In this document: positions 1 to 10,400 of the stretch, in pieces | Layout: every line of letters begins with the position of its first letter | Numbering within the stretch: position 1 is the first letter of the stretch | Source of the DNA: Lysobacterales bacterium | Lineage (GTDB): Bacteria; Pseudomonadota; Gammaproteobacteria; Xanthomonadales; SZUA-38 | DNA: 64,000 nt | Assembly (NCBI GenBank): GCA_028285525.1 | Contig: JANQOZ010000090.1 | Location: forward strand, 83,087-147,086 | Reading direction: 5' to 3' | Translations under genes and position numbers: made by a program | Notes under the pieces: generated by a model | What the model saw: only the letters and a program-made list of their open reading frames with translations | Database searches by the model: none | Told to the model about the DNA's origin: nothing

Positions 1-1117
1 GCAAGATGAGCTCAGGCATAGCACGGCGCAGGCTGACGAGGCTTTCGTAGTCCTCCCGAAGCTGGTTGTCCGTTTCGGTAAAGGCAGCGCCTCCCGCATC
101 GGCCCATGCCTCTTCGTAGATCACAATGAGCAAGTCGAAGGTGTAGAGTAGGAAGTGCCCCGAGCCACAGGCCGGGTCGAGGATGCGCATGTCCCGCGGG
201 TCTTTCTTGGCGCGGAAGGCCACATGTACCGTTTGTTGGAGCAGGTCTTCCTGGCTGAACTCGCTGTCGTTGGTGGCGGACTCGGGCGCCGACTCACCCT
301 TGGTCAGAAAGACCTCGTTCGGTCGGCGCACCAGATAGTCAAGTTGGGCGAGCTGAGTGTCGCCCTGCATCATCTCGTACCAGGTACGGCCCAGAGTGTT
401 GTCGGTCAGAAACTGAACCACATAGCGCGGTGTAAAAAACTGGTTTCTGACGGCGAGCTCACGGCTGTTGCGCGGTGCCTGGCTCTCGGCCCGCATCTTC
501 GTGCGCTCTTCATCGCCATTGAAGTATTGGTAAACCCAGCCGATCGTCTCGTCTTCTGCCCATACGCTGGTGAGCTCGGGTGCGTTCAAGATGCCCAGCA
601 GCTCGAGCAGCGTCTGCCGGTCGGGCCAGAGTTGGCTAAAGACATCGCGCCTATCAAAGAGGACTTTGACCTCTTGGCCAATCTCATCGAAGAGGGTCTC
701 GATATAGAGGCGGTAGCCCTTGTCTTCGAGTGTTGCGAGGCCTGGCGCTAGGGCCGTGAATTCCTTGAAACCGTTCGACTCCTCCCCCTTTGAAACACAC
801 TCCTGCACAAGCTTTCTCGCCTCGAGCATTTTCAGCGCCACGAAGCGGTTGAGCGTGGTGAACGCGGCTTCGCGAAGGTATGCATCAACCGCTTCTTTGG
901 CCCTTATACCTGTTGATCGCTTGTGGGCAACAGCAGCAACGAGCTTTGACCGGATGACTGTCTGCCGGTCGGAAAGATGGTCGCCTGGAGAATCCGCAAT
1001 TGTTCCATCCAACAGGACGTCGTAGGTACCCTCGAGTTGTTCTCGATACTTCTGTTCAAGTAACGTGCGCGCAGCCTGTGTCGCACGATTGATGTGGTTA
1101 CGGGTTTCTTTATCCAT
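1..1117 (-). CDS. pglX: BREX adenine-specific DNA methyltransferase PglX, N-terminal part (cut by left edge)
   Basis: The gene is open to the left window edge, so only about 372 N-terminal residues are visible. The frame starts at an ATG at 1115-1117, 12 bp after brxC, and shows no stop to base 1. Near residue 310 it carries LDPACGSGHFLL, the S-adenosylmethionine-binding motif I of N6-adenine methyltransferases of the PglX type. The catalytic NPPY motif would lie beyond the edge. In BREX, PglX marks host DNA and is needed for phage exclusion. Position directly after brxC in one operon supports the call. PglX proteins are usually 1,100-1,250 residues, so about two thirds is missing from view. 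Identification rests on motif plus context and is firm. Confidence 0.93.
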   Translation of the reverse strand, partial: MDKETRNHINRATQAARTLLEQKYREQLEGTYDVLLDGTIADSPGDHLSDRQTVIRSKLVAAVAHKRSTGIRAKEAVDAYLREAAFTTLNRFVALKMLEARKLVQECVSKGEESNGFKEFTALAPGLATLEDKGYRLYIETLFDEIGQEVKVLFDRRDVFSQLWPDRQTLLELLGILNAPELTSVWAEDETIGWVYQYFNGDEERTKMRAESQAPRNSRELAVRNQFFTPRYVVQFLTDNTLGRTWYEMMQGDTQLAQLDYLVRRPNEVFLTKGESAPESATNDSEFSQEDLLQQTVHVAFRAKKDPRDMRILDPACGSGHFLLYTFDLLIVIYEEAWADAGGAAFTETDNQLREDYESLVSLRRAMPELIL

Positions 1118-1129
1118 TAATTGGCGCCG

Positions 1130-4100
1130 CTATTGAACCAGGATCTTCTTGCCCTGGCCGAGTAGCTTTTCGATTTGTTGCTGCATTTCCGCCAAGGCAG
1201 ATTCCAATTGCTCTTGTGATTCAATTCGGTCGGAGAAATAGTCCGCAATATTGATGGTTACCAATTTGTTGCCTTCTATTAGCTCCAGCATGGACTGAAT
1301 TGCCTCACGCAACAGCTGCGGGCACGCGCTTCGCTCTGATCGCAGGAATGGAATGGTCGTGCCGGAATTCTTTTTCATTTTCGCCCGCGTCTTCAATGGC
1401 CGGTCTATGATTTCTTTTTGATCCGCGCTCAACTCACCCCAGGCACTCTCGTTTTCCAGTTTCGCTAATGCCTCAGTGTAGGCCTCCAGGCAGTCGTCAA
1501 GTGCTTGATCGAACCTATTCTGGTACTCGTCTTGTACTGCCTTTGTTGAATGATCGATGACAGCAAGCTCTTTGAAGAACGTCTCCTTTCGCAGCAGATC
1601 ACTCAGCTTGGCCGCGTGGCTTGCGATGTGCTCTGGCAAGTCGGACTCTGTCTCCAAAAAAGACCATTTCTGCTCCAAAGTGACTTTTGCTTGTTTGATT
1701 TTGGCCAATGCGTGGTCGGTCAGCGCTGACTTCAGCTCCGCGGCTCGCTTGATCGCCTCCTTGATATCTCTATAAGCCGCATTGAATATGTTAATGGCAT
1801 CGTCTTCATTTCCCCCGCGAATGGCGCGAACCTGGTTTATGGCTTCCTGCAACACGCCAGCACCCGGAAGGCCGTCGGTGAGCAGCAATGTTCGAGCTTC
1901 GTGGATGTCCTCCTCGGAGCCGCCAACCTCCTTCCTGATCGCCTGGGCGACGGCGCTTGCCTGAAGCTCGGGCAGGCTCCTGCCAAAGACACTTCTGAAA
2001 CCCTCCTCGGCTTTGAGCCAGTCCGATATTTCCGTCCCGGAAACCCGCTTGGTGAACGAACAGGCCTTGAATCGGTTATTACTGCTGAACGCAGCTCGGG
2101 CACCGGTGGAGAGCGCGTCCTCTATGACCGTACCTTTGTCCGTTGCCTTGATCTTGCCGGCCCGGACCAGGCTGACTACGAAAAGCCTAACCACATCGAG
2201 GTTCCAACCAAAGGGCTCCTTGTTGAATTCGTCGATCAGGTACTTGCCGGAAGCGATTTCACCGTAACTGGTTTTGTTTTCTATGCGGTCCAGTACTTCC
2301 TTGAGCGGACCTGCATCCGCGTTTATCACTGGGTTGCCGTTCTCGTCACGAATCAACCCAATCGCGGTTATGAGCTTGCTCACGCCCCGTAAATTTTCGC
2401 TTGTCATGAGCGAGTCCAGGTCGCTCTGAGTCACTTTGGCCGCACCCTCGGAAAACCGATTGAACACATCGGGCAATACGGCAGCGAGGATTGAAGAAGC
2501 TGCTCTTTCCACCGAATCCACCGACCCGCCCGGGCTGCGATCATTGCCGCGGAAGTAAACTGACCCGCTGAGCATGGCATCCTTAAGTAGGCGTCTTAAC
2601 TCACCCTGGTGCCTGCTTTGGCGATGCCGCTCTTCAGCGACTAGATTTGTCTCGTCAGCAGTCCGGGCTCCGCGCTCTTTTCGCGAAAGGATTTCTTTTG
2701 ATCGGTGCAGTTCCGAAGTTTCTCTCTCAATGGTGTCATCAATCGCAACGACCCAGAAAACTTCTTCTCGGTCCGTCTGGCTGCGGGAACGCGCTTCAGT
2801 CGCCCGCTCGGCAAAATCCTCGCCAGCGTCTGCAAACGTGACATGAAACTGGATGTCCTGCTCGGACAGGATCCGGCCGTTGAATATCAGACCCGCCTTG
2901 AACGTCTTGGCGCTTTGGAGATTGTGTGTTGGGACCGGCTCCCAGAGACGCGCCACCGTGGCGGAATGCAGCCGGTTAATGTCACCAGGACTCGCCTGAA
3001 TGCTGGCCCGGTTGGAATCCCAGTCATCTTCCGCAGGAGTGGGAATTCGGTACTGGCCTTCGTGCAATCGAACCTTATGTGCGCTGGCGAGTTGATCAAG
3101 CGCCAGCTTGACCTCGCTCAGCACAGAATCACCGGACACAGAATCATGCAGAGTAGCCGCGATATTCTCTGGCGTGCGGTGAATATTCTGAACGTACTGC
3201 AGTAGACAGATAGCCTTGGCCACAGGTTGAGCGAACGTGTGATCAACCTCCGCTTCGATGGCGGTGATCTTGCCTCGTATTTCGCTTGGAATGTTGCCAG
3301 CAATCAGATCATAGATCTGATCGATCCTCGCCAGCTTTCCAACGGACTGGTTGGCCAATCCGACGGCCTCGTGGATCAGCAGTTGCTGGGCCAGTTTGAT
3401 GATGGTGCGGTTGGCACCGCCCACATGCTTGCTCGCCCCGCCCTGGGTTCTCAGCCCTGATACGACCTCGATGATCAGGTCGATCTGGTAGGGCAGCAGC
3501 GGATACAGATCCATGAAATGATCGGTGCCGAGCTCAGGCAGCATGATATCCGCCGAGAGCTTGGTATTGGCGATCAGTCGACCGCTGTGATCTGTGAAAA
3601 GCTTACGCAGCACTTTTTCTGCGTCTGCATTCTTGGAAAGCACTCGCCGGCTGGTGACTTCCGAGATGTCAGAAGGCTCGAGATGCACCTGGATGGGAAA
3701 ACGATCCATCAGCCGAGCCAGCTCAACGCGTTTGTCGTCCAGCCCGCTCACCAGTTCAGTCAGTTTCTCCTGGGAGGTCACTACCAGCCAGGATTTGCCC
3801 CTAGAAATTCGCCCAAGACATTGAACCACGCCCTGAAGATCCAGCATTTTCTGCACGTCTCGCGCCACGAACTGGCCCACCTCGTCCACAACGAAGACCA
3901 GGTTGATGCCTTCTCGGCGCCGGGCCATCAGCTCCTTGCAGCGCTCGGCCAGCTTCCCCGCTGTTATATCCGCCTTGTCTTTGGCAGCCTGCACCCAGCT
4001 TCCCGGCTCAGGGTAGGTTTGTGGATCAATCTGGTGCATCACACCACTGGCCTGCATTAGCGCAAATGAGATCTTGTTCTTGCCCTTGTCCCAAGGCTGG

Positions 4101-4672
4101 CTAAACCGGTCTTCATAGACTTCCTTGAATCGATCCAGTTTGTCCAACTCCTCCAGGCTGATTTCCAGTTCGGCTAGATCGAGATCTTCTGCATACCTGA
4201 GATGCTTTAGAAAAAGCTTGTACATGATCTCGGTAATGCTCTGGTTTCCACTCTTGATACCGCGATCGGTGGACAGGTCAAAAATCACTGCATCGGTGGG
4301 GATGTGTTCGGTGATCTGCGCGAGGTTGACCTTCGCCTTGTTGTTGTCGATACGCGCACTCAAAAGTTCCGCTGCGGAATCACCAAGCACGGTTCTGTTT
4401 TGCAGCGCCAAGCCAAGCATTTTTGCGAAACTCGACTTGCCGGAACCAAAGAAACCGGAAATCCAAATTCCTATTCCTTCGTGCGCGTTGTTCTTGGTGT
4501 CCCAGTACTTCCTGAAGATCTCATCGTAAAACCCGCCGATCGCATCGGTCGTGATGTACTCGGAGATTTCATCATGGACAATCTGTTCATCGGCCTGGTC
4601 GACCTTTATCACCTCTTCAATGGGGCGATCGATGTCGAGTGCAAACAGCTCCCGTATTTTCTTGTCTGCCAT
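1130..4672 (-). CDS. brxC: BREX P-loop ATPase BrxC
   Basis: This 1180-residue protein matches the BrxC/PglY family in length and in its N-terminal ATPase core. A Walker A motif GFFGSGKSS lies at residues 73-81 (Lys79), and a Walker B-like stretch (INLVFVVDEVGQF) follows around residue 255. The C-terminal third is rich in charged, probably coiled-coil helices (around 980-1090). BrxC is a core cytoplasmic BREX ATPase required for defence; its exact role is not settled. The gene sits 10 bp after brxB and 12 bp before pglX, so it is co-transcribed with both. Family assignment is based on recognised sequence style and neighbours. Confidence 0.95.
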   Translation of the reverse strand: MADKKIRELFALDIDRPIEEVIKVDQADEQIVHDEISEYITTDAIGGFYDEIFRKYWDTKNNAHEGIGIWISGFFGSGKSSFAKMLGLALQNRTVLGDSAAELLSARIDNNKAKVNLAQITEHIPTDAVIFDLSTDRGIKSGNQSITEIMYKLFLKHLRYAEDLDLAELEISLEELDKLDRFKEVYEDRFSQPWDKGKNKISFALMQASGVMHQIDPQTYPEPGSWVQAAKDKADITAGKLAERCKELMARRREGINLVFVVDEVGQFVARDVQKMLDLQGVVQCLGRISRGKSWLVVTSQEKLTELVSGLDDKRVELARLMDRFPIQVHLEPSDISEVTSRRVLSKNADAEKVLRKLFTDHSGRLIANTKLSADIMLPELGTDHFMDLYPLLPYQIDLIIEVVSGLRTQGGASKHVGGANRTIIKLAQQLLIHEAVGLANQSVGKLARIDQIYDLIAGNIPSEIRGKITAIEAEVDHTFAQPVAKAICLLQYVQNIHRTPENIAATLHDSVSGDSVLSEVKLALDQLASAHKVRLHEGQYRIPTPAEDDWDSNRASIQASPGDINRLHSATVARLWEPVPTHNLQSAKTFKAGLIFNGRILSEQDIQFHVTFADAGEDFAERATEARSRSQTDREEVFWVVAIDDTIERETSELHRSKEILSRKERGARTADETNLVAEERHRQSRHQGELRRLLKDAMLSGSVYFRGNDRSPGGSVDSVERAASSILAAVLPDVFNRFSEGAAKVTQSDLDSLMTSENLRGVSKLITAIGLIRDENGNPVINADAGPLKEVLDRIENKTSYGEIASGKYLIDEFNKEPFGWNLDVVRLFVVSLVRAGKIKATDKGTVIEDALSTGARAAFSSNNRFKACSFTKRVSGTEISDWLKAEEGFRSVFGRSLPELQASAVAQAIRKEVGGSEEDIHEARTLLLTDGLPGAGVLQEAINQVRAIRGGNEDDAINIFNAAYRDIKEAIKRAAELKSALTDHALAKIKQAKVTLEQKWSFLETESDLPEHIASHAAKLSDLLRKETFFKELAVIDHSTKAVQDEYQNRFDQALDDCLEAYTEALAKLENESAWGELSADQKEIIDRPLKTRAKMKKNSGTTIPFLRSERSACPQLLREAIQSMLELIEGNKLVTINIADYFSDRIESQEQLESALAEMQQQIEKLLGQGKKILVQ

Positions 4673-4682
4673 GATCCTGTCC

Positions 4683-5261
4683 TTAGAAAATCTTTGGGCG
4701 GTAGTTGTGTTCAGCGTCCAGCACTCCCATGAAACGCAGTCCGGCGGCGCCGTCTAGATCGCCGGGGTAGAACAACACCGCAGGGACTTCTACTTTTCCT
4801 TTCAGCTGCTCGAGCAGTGAGGAAGTGCGATAAAAAGGGAAAAGTGCTCCTGCACGGGTTATAAAGACGATATCCACAGTGGGGTTGGAATCTTGTGGCA
4901 GCTGCTCTGCAACCAGGTCGTCTAGCGGCTGATACTCGGACAGCACCTTGTGGAAGGTATCCGCCATGGTATCGGTGCCCGTCATTTCCTCTGCCAGCTT
5001 GATCTCTTCAACAGTCATCCCCTCCCGCTCGAGTGCGGTGGCCAGGCATTTTGCCAACGAGACGACCATGACTCTTTTGCCAGCCTGCTCCAGCCGGGTC
5101 TGCAACATCGACACCTCGCATCGGACTTCAAACTCGTCTTCCGGCGGATAGCGGAATATCGCATACGGCATGTTGTGATAGGCGCTGATCTTCGGGCGCG
5201 GGTCGGCTTCACCCAGAACAGGCTCAAGGGTCTGGGTGAGCCGGTTTTTCCAGTCACTCAT
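4683..5261 (-). CDS. brxB: BREX protein BrxB (DUF1788)
   Basis: This 192-residue protein has the usual DUF1788/BrxB length, the N-terminal region with RYPPEDEFEV, and a C-terminal VPAVLFYPGDLDG segment typical of the family. No membrane segment or catalytic motif is apparent. BrxB is a small core BREX component of unknown biochemical role. Its ATG overlaps the brxA stop by four bases (ATGA), indicating translational coupling, and brxC follows 10 bp later. The order brxA-brxB-brxC-pglX is diagnostic of a BREX operon. Confidence 0.93.
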   Translation of the reverse strand: MSDWKNRLTQTLEPVLGEADPRPKISAYHNMPYAIFRYPPEDEFEVRCEVSMLQTRLEQAGKRVMVVSLAKCLATALEREGMTVEEIKLAEEMTGTDTMADTFHKVLSEYQPLDDLVAEQLPQDSNPTVDIVFITRAGALFPFYRTSSLLEQLKGKVEVPAVLFYPGDLDGAAGLRFMGVLDAEHNYRPKIF

Positions 5262-6058
5262 GACGAGATCTCCTCGATGTACTCACTTATCGAGCCGCAG
5301 GGCAACGAAAGCTCTACAAGTGAGCCGGCGACTTCATAACGAAGCTTTCGGAATTGTTGCAGCCTGAAAAGCTCTCGTTCAACGTCATTTCGGCTCATCA
5401 GGAAGAGCCTCCAGTCCCTGGAAGCAACTACTTCCTGGGCACTTCCAACCAAATCGTGGATAGCATAAATTACATAAAGGAGGCTCTTTTCCGGCAGGTG
5501 GTAGGACCTGAATTCTCTGGCGACAGTGCCGTTTAGCAATCCGAAATCGCTAGCCATGCGTAGCAAATCCCGAGCCGCGCGTTTCGTGCCGTACTCGCTC
5601 AAACCTTTATCTCCGGCTGCGCGATCAGCCGTCACCTCTTGAACGAACGGTACGACGTCATCTGTTCTAAGACGAAAAGCACCCGCCTGATATTCCTGGT
5701 AGAGCCATTCAGTCGCAAATCGATAGTAAAGCTCATCAACCTGGCCGATGTGCCACAAAACACAAGGACGCCAGATATCGAAATTGACGGACTGCGCGAG
5801 TGCGACGATATTCGGCAGTGAGGGCTCCCGGCGCCACCGGCTGGATATCGTAGAGATGACCTCTTTAAGCCAGCTTTCGTTGTCGGCGGCTGGGATATTC
5901 TGCTCGCGCGCGTGTTCGAGGTTTTCATCGAAGGACCTGGTTGCATCCCATTCAATGAAGACACGGTGGGTTTCTTCAAGCAGGGCACCCTTCCGAATGA
6001 GCCGGGTGGACAGTTTTCGCTTCACTGCAAAAGGATTTGGTTCGGCCAATTCAATCAT
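5258..6058 (-). CDS. brxA: BREX protein BrxA (DUF1819)
   Basis: The gene encodes about 266 residues from the ATG at 6056-6058 (MIELAEPNPF). An in-frame start at 6139 would lie deep inside brxE and adds 27 residues with no family resemblance, so the shorter form is preferred; it overlaps the brxE stop by eight bases. Family members are small all-helical DNA-binding proteins, and in known BREX systems BrxA is a core or accessory component. Segments such as FDIWRPCVLWHIGQ and the LxxFLMSRNDVERELFRL tail are consistent with DUF1819. The length is slightly above the usual 200-230 residues. Overlaps on both sides place it in the middle of the BREX operon. Confidence 0.9.
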   Translation of the reverse strand: MIELAEPNPFAVKRKLSTRLIRKGALLEETHRVFIEWDATRSFDENLEHAREQNIPAADNESWLKEVISTISSRWRREPSLPNIVALAQSVNFDIWRPCVLWHIGQVDELYYRFATEWLYQEYQAGAFRLRTDDVVPFVQEVTADRAAGDKGLSEYGTKRAARDLLRMASDFGLLNGTVAREFRSYHLPEKSLLYVIYAIHDLVGSAQEVVASRDWRLFLMSRNDVERELFRLQQFRKLRYEVAGSLVELSLPCGSISEYIEEISS

Positions 6059-6605
6059 CCATCCTACCGTAGGGAATAGCCGGTTTGCCGACTTCACTAT
6101 GTGCAAAACCTGCGGCCAGCAAGGCAATAGTGTGGTCATTCAACGCCTGTACGCCCGGGATGGATACGGAACGGGCATCGGCACCGCAGCGCATAGTACG
6201 GACCTCAGATTCTTGATCAACGTTGATTAGGCCTCTCCCCTTGAGTTCATCCATCAAGTCGGCATCCAGATGCTGGAGTACCTTGAAGAATGGGTCCCAT
6301 CCTTCCTTGTCATCTATCCAATCTGACCAATGAGCATCAAACTGATCTTCTAGGTCTGCGGGTAGATTCCAAAGCGTGATACAACCAGGCACTGCAGGGA
6401 ATCGTTCCTTGCTTCGAGCCCGAGCGACTTCAAAAACCAGGCGGGCTTGGGCGAAGTGCGATGTGTTATGAAACCCTCGACTCAAAAGCAGGTTGCCTTT
6501 CCTGCCCAGAACGCCATCGGTATTCCACCAACGAGCGCCGTCCATTTCGCCGTAACGGGCAACGACCAGCCTAAGTTTCAGCAGCTTCTTGAAGTCGATT
6601 CCCAT
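6051..6605 (-). CDS. brxE: BrxE family protein, first gene of the BREX operon
   Basis: This protein of about 184 residues starts with ATG at 6603-6605, with an AAGAGA ribosome-binding site seven bases upstream; a TTG three bases earlier is possible but less well spaced. It begins MGIDFKKLLKLRLVVARYGE and contains the WWNTDGVLG and RGFHNTSHFAQARL segments that I associate with BrxE, a protein of unknown function found with BREX subtypes carrying brxE-brxA-brxB-brxC-pglX. Its stop overlaps the brxA start. It is the promoter-proximal gene of the operon. Function is unknown; assignment rests on recall of the family and on gene order. Confidence 0.75.
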   Translation of the reverse strand: MGIDFKKLLKLRLVVARYGEMDGARWWNTDGVLGRKGNLLLSRGFHNTSHFAQARLVFEVARARSKERFPAVPGCITLWNLPADLEDQFDAHWSDWIDDKEGWDPFFKVLQHLDADLMDELKGRGLINVDQESEVRTMRCGADARSVSIPGVQALNDHTIALLAAGFAHSEVGKPAIPYGRMDD

Positions 6606-6832
6606 CAAATATCTCTTTTTTGTAATTGAGCAGGCGCTTGACGCGGAACTGTAGTCTGCCCCGTGAAGATTTAGAACCTTCGCTCTAAAGCCATACGATT
6701 ATCGGCGTCAAAGTCTCGAACGGTTGGTTTGGGTTCACAACGGTCAAACAATGACCCATTTGCCGGGAAATGCCTATCCGTGGAGTACACACATTCGAGT
6801 ATGCCTGCGTAAGAGTTGCTCCAGTCTTCTGG

Positions 6833-7231
6833 TTATGCGAGATCGAGCAAAAAGTTTCTATACGAGCCCTCGCTGTTAGGAAGGCACTCGTCCCGGTAGG
6901 CCGCTAAGAGCGTTGCCTCTGCCAGTTCGCTTGTGACGCTACCGCTGACTGCTGCGGGGCACCTCCATTCCCATCGACCCCAGTTGTCGTCCCAACCCAG
7001 CTCAAGTAGAGCCATGCCGCTTAGTTTCCCCTTCAACGGAAGAACAAACAAAGTGATATCGATCTTCCAGGTCACACCAGGGCTATGGTCAACTTCATCT
7101 TCGAAGCTCGCAACCTCCCAGGCTGAATCTGGCAGACGATCGTACTGCTCGTCCTTACAGGTCAATTCACATTTGTAAGGAAGCAGGAGTTCCAGAACCC
7201 TCTCAGTGTCCTCGATGAAGTTGAACTTCAT
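6833..7231 (-). CDS. Hypothetical protein, 132 residues
   Basis: I do not recognise this protein. It begins MKFNFIEDTERVLELLLPYK and contains several tryptophans (ELGWDDNWGRWEWRCP). It has no signal peptide, membrane segment or catalytic motif and looks like a small soluble alpha/beta protein. A modest AAAGGG sequence lies about 12 bases before the ATG at 7229-7231. It is co-oriented with the BREX operon, 228 bp upstream of brxE, so it could be an accessory or cargo gene of the island, or unrelated. Codon use resembles the BREX genes rather than the GC-rich genes further right. Confidence 0.6.
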   Translation of the reverse strand: MKFNFIEDTERVLELLLPYKCELTCKDEQYDRLPDSAWEVASFEDEVDHSPGVTWKIDITLFVLPLKGKLSGMALLELGWDDNWGRWEWRCPAAVSGSVTSELAEATLLAAYRDECLPNSEGSYRNFLLDLA

Positions 7232-7362
7232 CTTTGGTATTGCCCTTTTCTGTCAAAGGATTGAGGACATTGGGCCATGATTGCCTTCTGAACATAAAGC
7301 CACGACGCTATTTGTAGAACCTCTCTATTGATCAGCTGATTCCGTTCCAACTGGGAAAAATC

Positions 7363-7482
7363 TGAACCACCCCGAGTTTTCCGGAGACCGTTTCGTGTGA
7401 GATGAACTGCCCCGGGTATCGCGGAGTCTTTCGGCCTATTCTTGAAACGCCCCGGGCAGGTAGGGAATGATCGATCCTAGAA
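7363..7482. repeat. Three degenerate motifs at exact 40-bp spacing, resembling insertion-sequence ends
   Basis: The motif TGAAC-N-GCCCCGGG (with drift) begins at 7363, 7403 and 7443. Copy 1 reads TGAACCACCCCGAG, copy 2 TGAACTGCCCCGGG, copy 3 TGAAACGCCCCGGG. Copies 1 and 2 also share a downstream CGGAG block. The motif resembles, from memory, terminal inverted repeats of some IS3-family elements, but no transposase remains nearby. The last copy runs into the 3' end of the neighbouring gene. The spacing is read directly; the insertion-sequence origin is inference. Confidence 0.5.
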
Positions 7483-10400
7483 TGCCGAACGCTGAGACTC
7501 AAACGTGTCCGAGAATATATAGCTCTTACGAATCTCCCGGGCTTTTAGAATTACCGTATCCCTGCCACCCCCATGCGGATCAATCGGAGTCCCCCATGCG
7601 CCTTGGCCCTCGCCAGTTATGAGTAGATTTCCCTGATCATCCAACACCATGTCCTTGACAGTATCCGGCTGGGCGGACCCAAAAAACGTATGCCAGTCGA
7701 GCAAGCCTTCCGAGCTGAACTGCAACAAAGCAATATCGTTGGCGCCTGAGTGAGGTTCCCTTGGAGCACCCCAATTGGTTTCGCTCCGGGCACCAATTAG
7801 GATTTCCCTGTCACCCTTAATGACAATAGTTTCGCCAATATCGTCGTCGACCCCACCAGTAAAGGTATGCCACTGAACATTTCCAGATGGACTCAACTTT
7901 GCTACGAGAATGTCGCGGTCACCCGAATGGGGATTGTTCGGTGCACCAAAGCTTTCAGAGCTTTGCCCGGTAACGTAAGAGTTGCCTCTTGCGTCTACCG
8001 CAATATCCTCTCCCCGAGCACTTCCAACACCCAAGAATGTGTTCCACAGCATTGTCCCTTGATTATTAAGCTTGGCTACGACAAGAGAGGTGCTGCCAGC
8101 GAATGCACCAATTGGGTTGCCCCAGCTTCCCTGGCTTCTCCCCGTTACAAAAATCGAGCCGTCCATCCCAGCTGCAATTCCACTCGGCGCATCGAAATCC
8201 GACGCTCCCAGAAACGTGTTCCATTCTAACTCTCCCGATGCCCGGAACTTTGCCACTGCAATGTCGCTATTGTCCGAATGGTCTAGTATTGGTGCGCCCC
8301 AGGAAGCGTAAGCCCGGCCTGTAAGGTACAAGTTCAGGTTACTGTCGATAGCCAAGCCCTCGGAATAATCGTTTTTGGTTTCGGACCCGACAAAAGCACT
8401 CCAGACCAGGGTTCCTGAACTGTCCAGTTCGGCAAGGAACATGTCCCAATCCCCGGAGTAGTCGTTCACCGGGCTGCCCCATGTCCCTTCACTTTCACCC
8501 GCGACAAAAATGCGCTCACCCCTTGCGACTATTGCGCCCGGCCGGTCTCTTTCTCCCCCTCCTAGGTATGTGTGCCACACGTATTGGCCATTGCTGCCAT
8601 ATTTGACGACAAAAACATCCGATTGAGCTGAATGATCACGCACAGGCAAACCCCAGCTATGGTCAGATGTGCCAATCACGTAGGTACTGCCCTGTTCATC
8701 CAAAGCAATACTAACGCCTGGTTCAGTCGAATTCGCACCAACAAATGTATTCCAGGCAAGTTCGTACGGCTTGCCCTTGCGCCATCCAATATCAAGGACA
8801 ATCGTTCCACCTCCGCGGTTTGCGGAGTAAGAGAAGTTATGGACGTTGTTTAGCATGACACTTGAATCACTAACCTTCCCTTCGCCCTCAAACCCAATCA
8901 AGTTGCCAGAGATAACGCCGGGGTAAACCGACACTCCCGACAACTCAACATCGGGCGTAGAAATCGTGTAGCGCCATCCATCCACACTGAACATTTCAGT
9001 ACACGGCGTCGTGCACAGATAGTTGCCGTTTTGGTATAGGTCAATTTCCTCTCGATCAGTCCCGACAATATGCCAACCTTCGGTGGCTGAAATCGGAGAC
9101 TGCATATCATCGTCAAGGAACGTGATCAGATCGCTCTCTGGTGGCGTCCGGTCAAATTGCGAATCAGGGTGATAGTAGAGTCCGCCCGATTCAAATTTTT
9201 GGATGACGCCCAGATTGTCAAAATTTGGCGCGCCGGCATGTGGCTCTTCATCTGTGGATGGCGCTCCTAGGTTTTGAAAGCCATCATGATTCTGGTATGC
9301 AGACCAAAAACCCTCCTTGACCAAGAATGCAGCACCAGCGGACGGATTGAGAATGATTGAGCTGTGGCCATGCCCTAACTGGTAGGGCTCATAGCTCTGT
9401 TTCAGATCCTGCACCCAGACCCCATTGACACAACTAGAGTTCTCATCGGGTGCAGACCAGCAATGCACGAAGGCACCGCCCCCGTTGTCATGAGGCACGC
9501 CCAGGTGCCTACCGAACTGCCCATCGAACCAGCCATTATCGTCGTCGCTATACTTTAGATAAACATCCATAATCGCGCTGCTAAACGCGTTGTTGCCAAC
9601 ATCCCATCCAGGTACGAACGCGCTATCGTCAAAGCCCTCGGGCAACGCCTTGACGGGCCCTACGGGAGTGTGTTCTGGACTCGTAGCAAATTGTCCAATT
9701 CGTGGCTGAATAGAATCGGACCAGTGTTGGAGGAAGTAATCCTCCCTTCTTTCGTCTCCGCAGAGATAAATGTTATTGCAGCTGGCATCGGACCCTGTAT
9801 AGACCGGGTCGGCAAAATCTCTGATTTCCAGGTGCAGATGGCAACCCGCGGTGGCTGGAAGCCCAGATCTACCAATTGTTCCCAGAATAGTATCTGCCGC
9901 CACGGCATCAATGTTCGGTCGCAAAGTGACGGCTTGGTGCAAATGAGCGTAGAGAGAATAATCTGTGCTGCCGTGATGAATGACGACAGCGTTACCAAGA
10001 TAGTCAGCATTGCCATCGTCCGCAGTGAACACTGCGACAACGTCTCCTGGCGCTATTGGATAAACCTCGGTTTGCCCACATGTCCCCTCAGTGCTGATGT
10101 CGACACCCACGTGAGTTCTGTTTGGAAAGGCTGAATTATCGTTGTATGCCCCGTGGAGCTGCGTCACACGGGCATCTGGGGCTGGAACAGAAACCTTCCA
10201 TAACATGACCGGAGTCGATTGCGGTTCTTGGACGTCTGTCCAAAGGTGCCAGAATGTCCCTGAAGCCTCACGGGAGCTACCAAATTCATCAACAGCCCAT
10301 ACCTGCCAGTAATAGTCCTTGTTCGCCTGTTGAGGGAGAATGCACCTTCTACGGGTATCCACCAATCCTGAATCCGCGCAGGACTCAACAGAGTTTCCGG

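Noticed and set aside
5258..6139. A longer brxA starting at 6139
   Set aside because: The extra 27 residues lie within brxE and do not resemble the family; the ATG at 6058 overlaps the brxE stop in a typical operon manner.
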